64,000 bases of DNA from Streptomyces ardesiacus. GTDB taxonomy: Bacteria; Actinomycetota; Actinomycetes; Streptomycetales; Streptomycetaceae. Below, piece by piece: positions 59,530-64,000 of the stretch. Position 1 is the first letter of the stretch. The number at the start of each line of letters is the position of its first letter. The notes beneath the pieces were generated by a model. The model did no database searches. It saw nothing but the letters and a program-made list of their open reading frames with translations, and was not told where the DNA came from. The position numbers were made by a program, and so were the translations under genes. The stretch covers positions 310,001 through 374,000 of the forward strand of contig NZ_BEWC01000005.1 of the NCBI RefSeq assembly GCF_003112575.1. The letters are read 5' to 3'.

Positions 59530-59901
59530 ATGACGGAGACCACGCGCCGGCCCCGGACGACGACCCTGTGGCGCCCCACGGGCCCCGAGGAACTGGCGCT
59601 CGTCGAGTCCTCCGGCTGGACGGCCTGGCCCCCGCGCCTGCCCGAGCAGCCGATCTTCTACCCGGTCCTCAACGAGGACTACGCCGTCCGCATCGCCCGC
59701 GACTGGAACGTCCCCGCCTCCGGTTCCGGCCACGTCACCCGCTTCGAGGTCGACGCGGGGTTCCTGGAGCGCTACCCGGTCCGCCGGGCCGGCGGCGAGA
59801 CGATCCTCGAGCTGTGGGTGCCGGCGGAGGAACTGGCGGAGTTCAACCGGCACATCGTGGGCCGCATCCAGGTCGTACGGGAGTTCCACGCGCGGGCGTA
59901 G
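59530..59901 (+). CDS. ADP-ribosylation/crystallin J1-like small protein
   Basis: A 123-aa cytoplasmic protein beginning at ATG 59530. It has the pattern of proteins annotated ADP-ribosylation/crystallin J1 in Streptomyces (TLWRPTGPEELALVESSGW, AWPPRLPEQPIFYPVLNEDY, HIVGRIQVVREF). The name is historical; the protein is far shorter than true ADP-ribosylglycohydrolases and their metal-binding motifs are absent. Function unknown. Confidence 0.75.
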   Translation: MTETTRRPRTTTLWRPTGPEELALVESSGWTAWPPRLPEQPIFYPVLNEDYAVRIARDWNVPASGSGHVTRFEVDAGFLERYPVRRAGGETILELWVPAEELAEFNRHIVGRIQVVREFHARA

Positions 59902-59935
59902 AACTCCCGTACTCCCCTGTGCCGCCCGGGTCGGC

Positions 59936-62014
59936 TCAGACGCCGATGTCGCGGCCGTCCGCGCGCCACACCGCGACGACGGCGGGGCGCACGATCTTCC
60001 CCGGCCCGTCGGGCCAGGTGCTGGCGGGCCGCTCCACGGAGGCGCCGTCGACCTCTCCCGGGTGCTGGACCGCGACCAGCACCCGCCGGTCCTGGACGAG
60101 CGGTCCGCAGGTCTCGGCGCCGGTCGGCACGGTCAGGAACTGCTTCAGCTCACCGCGCCGGTCGCCCTTGGTCGCGACGCCGAAGAGCCCGTCGTGGCTG
60201 CCGAGCGCGTTGCCGTCGGTGGAAATCCACAGGTTGCCGTGGTCGTCGAAGGCGACGTTGTCCGGGCAGGAGATCGGGCTGACCCGGTCCTTGGGGAAGC
60301 CCGCGAAGTACGTCGCCGGGTCCTCGGGGTCACCGGCGACCAGGAACAGCGACCAGCCGAAGTCGGTGGCGTCGGCCCGGTTCCGGTGCTCGGTCAGCTC
60401 CAGGATGTGCCCGTGCTTGTTGGAGTTGCGCGGGTTGGCCTCGTCGGGACCGGCGTAACCGGCCTTGCCCCGGTTGGAGTTGTTGGTGAGGGCGACGTAC
60501 ACCTTGCCGGTGACCGGCGACGGCTCGATGTCCTCGGGCCGGTCCATCTTGGTCGCGCCGACCTTGTCCCCGGCGAGCCGCGTGAAGACGCACACCTCCT
60601 CGGCGCTCATCCCCTCCACGTGCGAGACGGCGCCGCGCTCCGTGGCGGTGACCAGCGGGATCCACGTCCCGGAGCCGTCGAACGCGCCGTCGGCCGGCAG
60701 GGTGCCCGTCCCGTCGATCTCGATCGCCGGGGAGTCGCCGGTGAGCTTGGCGACGTAGAGGGTGCCCTCGTCGAGCAGCGAGAGGTTGTGCTCACGCGCC
60801 CCGCGCGAGTTGCCCTGCCGCATCCGCTTGCTGCCGACGAACTTGTAGAAGTAGTCGAACCGCTCGTCGTCGCCGGTGTAGACGACCGGACGCCCGTCCT
60901 GCGTCAGCCGCACGGTCGCGGCCTCGTGCTTGAACCGGCCGAGCAGCGTGTGCTTGCGCGGCGTGGAGTCGGGGTCGTACGGGTCCAGCTCGACGACGTA
61001 CCCGAACCGGTGCACCTCGTTCGGCTCCTGCGCCACGTCGAACCGCTTGTCGAACCGCTCCCACTTCCGCTCGGTGGCCCCGGTCCCGACCCCGTACCGC
61101 TTGTCGGTGGCGCTGGAGGCGTTGGCGAAGTACTGGTTGAAGTTCTCCTCGCCGTGCAGCGTCGTGCCCCACGGGGTGGTGCCGCCGGAGCAGTTGTTGA
61201 GGGTGCCGAGCACCTTGCGCCCGCTGCGGTCGGCGGAGGTCTTCACCAGGTCGGACCCGGCGGCCGGCCCGGTCAGCCGGAACTCGGTGGTGGCGGTGAC
61301 CCGCCGGTTGAGCCGGTGCCGCGTGACGGGCGTCAGCCGGCCGCTCTTGCGCTCCTCCTCCACGGCGACGACGGACAGCCCGTGCGCGGCCCAGGCGGTC
61401 TCGACCTGCTCGCGCGTCGGGTTCTCGGGGTCGTAGCCGCGGAACATGAGCACCTCGTCGGTGTACTCGTGGTTCGCGACGAGGAGCTGGCGGCCGTGCT
61501 CGCCGCGCAGCGGCAGCAGCGCGAGGAAGTCGTTGTTGTAACCGAACTGCCCCGCCTGCGCCTTCGCGCTCTGCCGCTCGGGGTCGAAGGCCGGCGCCCC
61601 GCGCAGAATGGGTTCACCCCAACGGATGACGACGTTCTGCCGGTACCCCTCCGGAACGGTCACGGTGTCGTCGGTGTTGGGGGCGACCGGCGCGAACCGC
61701 AGCCCCCGCGCACCGGACGCCTTGGAGGACCCTCCGTGGCCCTTTCCGGCCGCGGGCGCGGCCTGCGCCGACGGCGCCCCCGCCACGCCCACCGCCCCGG
61801 CGCCCGCCGCGGCGACGGTCACGACGGCGGCGGCCCGCATCATGGAACGGCGGCTGAGCGCACCGGCGATGACGTCACCGACGTACTCGTTGCCGCTGGT
61901 GTTCGGCACCTCGTGGAAGCAGGCGTCACCACACCGGAAACGGCAGGTCATCGCGGACCGGCCGCCGGGGTGCGAACCGGACGGCGTTCCGATCAACGGC
62001 AGGAGCTTGCGCAC
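59936..62014 (-). CDS. PhoX-family alkaline phosphatase
   Basis: A 692-aa exported phosphatase. The GTG at 62014 (GGGGAG upstream) begins about 48 residues before a twin-arginine-type signal: SRRSMMRAAAVVTVAAAGAG then AVGVAGAPSAQA. The mature part has PhoX/DUF839 signatures: VANHEYTDEVLMF, LNNCSGGTTPWGTTLHGEEN, YVVELDPYDPDSTP, ATKMDRPEDIEPSPVTGKVY and CPDNVAFDDHGNLWISTDG. PhoX hydrolyses phosphate esters using Ca2+ and Fe. A PHO box lies upstream. Confidence 0.92.
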   Translation of the reverse strand: MRKLLPLIGTPSGSHPGGRSAMTCRFRCGDACFHEVPNTSGNEYVGDVIAGALSRRSMMRAAAVVTVAAAGAGAVGVAGAPSAQAAPAAGKGHGGSSKASGARGLRFAPVAPNTDDTVTVPEGYRQNVVIRWGEPILRGAPAFDPERQSAKAQAGQFGYNNDFLALLPLRGEHGRQLLVANHEYTDEVLMFRGYDPENPTREQVETAWAAHGLSVVAVEEERKSGRLTPVTRHRLNRRVTATTEFRLTGPAAGSDLVKTSADRSGRKVLGTLNNCSGGTTPWGTTLHGEENFNQYFANASSATDKRYGVGTGATERKWERFDKRFDVAQEPNEVHRFGYVVELDPYDPDSTPRKHTLLGRFKHEAATVRLTQDGRPVVYTGDDERFDYFYKFVGSKRMRQGNSRGAREHNLSLLDEGTLYVAKLTGDSPAIEIDGTGTLPADGAFDGSGTWIPLVTATERGAVSHVEGMSAEEVCVFTRLAGDKVGATKMDRPEDIEPSPVTGKVYVALTNNSNRGKAGYAGPDEANPRNSNKHGHILELTEHRNRADATDFGWSLFLVAGDPEDPATYFAGFPKDRVSPISCPDNVAFDDHGNLWISTDGNALGSHDGLFGVATKGDRRGELKQFLTVPTGAETCGPLVQDRRVLVAVQHPGEVDGASVERPASTWPDGPGKIVRPAVVAVWRADGRDIGV

Positions 62015-62092
62015 TGTGTTCTCCCCTTGAGAATCCCTGGATGCCCTGGTGTCAGCGCGACCGTAGGCGCGCATGCGTGCGGGGACCGGGCA

Positions 62093-62114
62093 TCGCGGTG
62101 AACGGAGGGTGAAC
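62093..62114 (-). promoter_or_regulatory. PHO box (PhoP site) of phoX
   Basis: On the minus strand two 11-nt direct repeat units run GTTCACCCTCC then GTTCACCGCGA. The Streptomyces PHO box is repeats of 11 nt with the GTTCACC core. It lies 79-100 bp upstream of the phoX start, so induction by PhoP under phosphate starvation is expected. Confidence 0.85.
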
Positions 62115-62277
62115 CCGCGGAATCCTCGGAGGTCCGACGACGACGTCTCGATCCGGCCTTGACGCGTCACCGCTCGCATGTCAGACCCTGCACAAGATCA
62201 CAAGCCGGGACCGCTAACCTTACGTGTCCGTCCTGGCCAGGGATTGACGGCACCAACTCACTCGAAGGGTTGCGCAC

Positions 62278-63789
62278 ATGGGCATTCTCACTCTCCTGCG
62301 GAACGCGTTCGGCCGGTCACGCAAAGAACGGGCCGCCCAGGCGGAGGGTGCGACGCAGGAGGCGGCACCGCCGGCCACCGAGCCGGAGCCGAAGCTCCCG
62401 TCCCAGCCCACCGCATCCCCGGAGCCGGCGGCCGAGTCCACCCCGGCCGAGCCGGAGACCTCCCGGATCCCCGAGCCCCGCTCGGAACCCGCCGCCCCCG
62501 ACGAGCACGACCTCGTCAAGGCCGCCTTCACCAACGTCACGGTCCCCAAGCCCACGGAGCCGACGAACCCGACGGAGGCCGAGGAACCCCCGGCCCCCAC
62601 CCCGGAGCCGACCCCGGCCCCTGAGCCCGGGACAACCCCCGAGCCTCAGACGGCCCCCGAGCCGGAGGCGACAGCCCCCGAGCCCGAGCCGGCCCCCGAG
62701 CCGGAGCCGGAAGCCAAGGCGGAGCCCGAGGCCAAGCCGGAGCCCGAGGCTGAGGCTGAGCCGGAGCCCGAGCCCGAGCCGGAAGCCAAGCCGGAGCCCG
62801 AGGCCAAGACGGATCCGGAGCCCAAGCCCGAGCCCGAGCCGGAAGCCAAGGCGGATCCGGAGTCCGAGCCGGAAGCCAAGGCGGAGCCGGCACCGGCCCC
62901 GGAACCCGCAGCCGCATCCACACCCGCACCCGCATCCGCACCCACACCCGCCGACGGCGGGGAAGCCCCACAGGGGTCGCCCGCACCGGACGACGAAACC
63001 AGCACGGGCGGTACGGGTGGGGACACCGACGCCGAAGGCGAAGCCGAGGCGTCGACGACCCCGCAGCCGGAGGCGACCGGTGCGGAGGGGGACACCGACG
63101 CCGAGGGCGAAGCCGAGGCGCCGAAACCGGCGACACCCGCCACCCGGCTCCGCCACCGCGCCCCCGCCCTCACCGCCGCCTACAAGGCCGCCGGCACCGC
63201 CCTCAAGAAGCACGACCTCACCGGCACCCGCGCCCGGGTCCACCTCGTCCTCGACCGCTCCGCCTCCATGCGCCCGTACTACAAGGACGGCTCCGCCCAG
63301 GCCCTGGCCGAGCAGACCCTCGCCCTCGCGGCGCACCTCGACCCCGAGGCCACGGTCCACGTCACGTTCTTCTCCACGGAAGTGGACGGCACCGGCGAGC
63401 TGACCCTCACCGACCACGAGGACAAGATCGACGAGCTGCACGCGGCGCTGGGCCGCATGGGCCGCACCAGCTACCACGCCGCCGTGGAGGCCGTCCTCGC
63501 CCACCACACCGAGAAGGACGCCCCCGGCACCCCCGTCCTGGTGGTCTTCCAGACCGACGGTGCCCCCGACGCCAAGACCCCCGCCACCCAGGCGCTCACC
63601 AAGGCGGCCGAGGACCACCCGAACGTCCACTTCTCCTTCGTCGCCTTCGGCGACCCGGAGAACAAGGCCTTCGACTACCTCCGCAAGCTCAAGACGGGCA
63701 ACGCCTCGCACTTCCTGGCCGGCGAGACCCCGAAGGAGCTGACCGACAAGGAGCTGTACGAGGGCGTACTGGCCACCTGGCGCCCGTAG
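62278..63789 (+). CDS. VWA-domain protein with Glu-Pro-rich linker
   Basis: A 503-aa protein. A short N-terminus (GILTLLRNAFGRSRKERAAQ) is followed by about 250 residues of Pro/Glu/Ala/Lys repeats (EPE, KPEPEA) and a TerF/TerY-like von Willebrand A domain at about 300-500. The MIDAS motif is DRSAS with the later Thr (GRTSYH) and Asp (QTDGAPD). The ATG at 62278 has GAAGGG before it. VWA proteins bind metal-dependent partners; TerD, TerB and this protein may belong to one stress theme in the window. The repeat likely varies in length between strains. Confidence 0.85.
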   Translation: MGILTLLRNAFGRSRKERAAQAEGATQEAAPPATEPEPKLPSQPTASPEPAAESTPAEPETSRIPEPRSEPAAPDEHDLVKAAFTNVTVPKPTEPTNPTEAEEPPAPTPEPTPAPEPGTTPEPQTAPEPEATAPEPEPAPEPEPEAKAEPEAKPEPEAEAEPEPEPEPEAKPEPEAKTDPEPKPEPEPEAKADPESEPEAKAEPAPAPEPAAASTPAPASAPTPADGGEAPQGSPAPDDETSTGGTGGDTDAEGEAEASTTPQPEATGAEGDTDAEGEAEAPKPATPATRLRHRAPALTAAYKAAGTALKKHDLTGTRARVHLVLDRSASMRPYYKDGSAQALAEQTLALAAHLDPEATVHVTFFSTEVDGTGELTLTDHEDKIDELHAALGRMGRTSYHAAVEAVLAHHTEKDAPGTPVLVVFQTDGAPDAKTPATQALTKAAEDHPNVHFSFVAFGDPENKAFDYLRKLKTGNASHFLAGETPKELTDKELYEGVLATWRP

Positions 63790-63824
63790 CCGCGCCACCA
63801 CGCGCCACCGCGCACGCACCGCCC

Positions 63825-63870
63825 TCGGGGGGTGGACCGGAAGCAGACCCGCTCCCCGTCCACCCCCCGA
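63825..63870 (+). terminator. hairpin terminator after the VWA gene
   Basis: TCGGGGGGTGGAC pairs perfectly with GTCCACCCCCCGA (13 bp) around a 20-nt loop, 36 bp after the VWA stop and before metG. Confidence 0.65.
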
Positions 63871-63914
63871 AACGCGTGTGAGCCGACCTCCACGAGGCCA
63901 GTAGGATTTCGACC

Positions 63915-64000
63915 ATGGCGGCCACTGGATCAGAGAAGCAGGGGGCGAAGGCGTACTACGTCTCGACCCCCATCTACTACGTCAACGACGCTCCTCACCT
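63915..64000 (+). CDS. metG: methionyl-tRNA synthetase, N-terminal fragment
   Basis: Runs off the right edge. The 28 visible residues include AYYVSTPIYYVNDAPHL, the start of the class I synthetase catalytic domain, with the HIGH-type His just before the edge. ATG at 63915. Charges initiator and elongator tRNA-Met; cytoplasmic and essential. Confidence 0.9.
   Translation, partial: MAATGSEKQGAKAYYVSTPIYYVNDAPH

Noticed and set aside
62600..62920. Regular short repeats resembling a repeat array
   Set aside because: They are codon-periodic repeats inside the VWA gene, without spacers; not CRISPR.

Overview
The window is chromosomal DNA from a Streptomyces or a very close actinomycete. It is very GC-rich throughout, GTG and TTG starts are frequent, and coding is dense. 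The families present (Spo0M, SpoIIE-type phosphatases, DUF6126, DUF6479, class F sortase, TerD/TerB, LAxTG wall protein) are typical of that genus. From memory, several markers (kdpABC, a cold-shock gene next to a DEAD-box helicase, phoX near metG) occur in the same order in the Streptomyces coelicolor core chromosome. I see no rRNA, tRNA, CRISPR array, insertion sequence, prophage or biosynthetic cluster.

Layout. 1-4.9 kb: end of a secreted peptidase, a LAxTG-type coiled-coil surface protein, a multi-pass membrane protein and a polysaccharide deacetylase. 4.9-9.6 kb: a high-affinity K+ uptake operon (27-aa leader ORF, kdpF, kdpA, kdpB, kdpC) without kdpDE. 9.7-13.3 kb: a DrrAB-type ABC exporter, a DUF4097 protein and a ribbon-helix-helix regulator with a helically phased repeat operator. 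13.4-18.3 kb: carbonic anhydrase, DUF6126, ArsR regulator, GAF-SpoIIE phosphatase, RsbW-like ATPase and PAP2 phosphatase. 18.3-24.8 kb: VOC protein, TerD, cold-shock protein, DEAD-box helicase, and a sigma factor/membrane protein/sortase cluster. 25-35.6 kb: two convergent MacB/FtsX-type ABC modules flanked by two histidine kinases and one response regulator. 35.7-43.7 kb: two CNNM-CBS membrane proteins, Spo0M, TerB, TatA, a penicillin-binding protein and a lipoprotein esterase. 43.8-53.2 kb: LysR regulator, serine hydrolase, beta-helix protein, DUF6479, M24 peptidase, nucleoside hydrolase, GH13 glucosidase and a lipoprotein. 53.7-58.5 kb: an HTH-TPR regulator divergent from a tiny secreted peptide, a degenerate caspase-like protein and a membrane SpoIIE phosphatase. 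58.5-64 kb: membrane proteins, a crystallin-J1-like protein, PhoX with a PHO box, a VWA protein, and the start of metG.

Much of the interest is regulatory. Four pairs or sets of repeated operator-like elements link genes: a 17-bp identical element before both the kinase-regulator operon and its neighbouring ABC transporter; a TTGC-N8-GCAA element before DUF6126 and the RsbW-like ATPase; a CTTCTAC/CTGTAGAG element before Spo0M and TerB; and three TGACRCCA boxes exactly 11 bp apart at the ribbon-helix-helix gene. The DEAD-box helicase start is preceded by a perfect hairpin that includes its ribosome-binding site. The best candidate for an undescribed system is the HTH-TPR regulator (53680-55029) facing a 63-codon gene for a secreted peptide (55144-55335) across a TTAA-repeat operator. 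It resembles the RRNPP peptide-signalling layout of Firmicutes; this is inference from layout and domain content.
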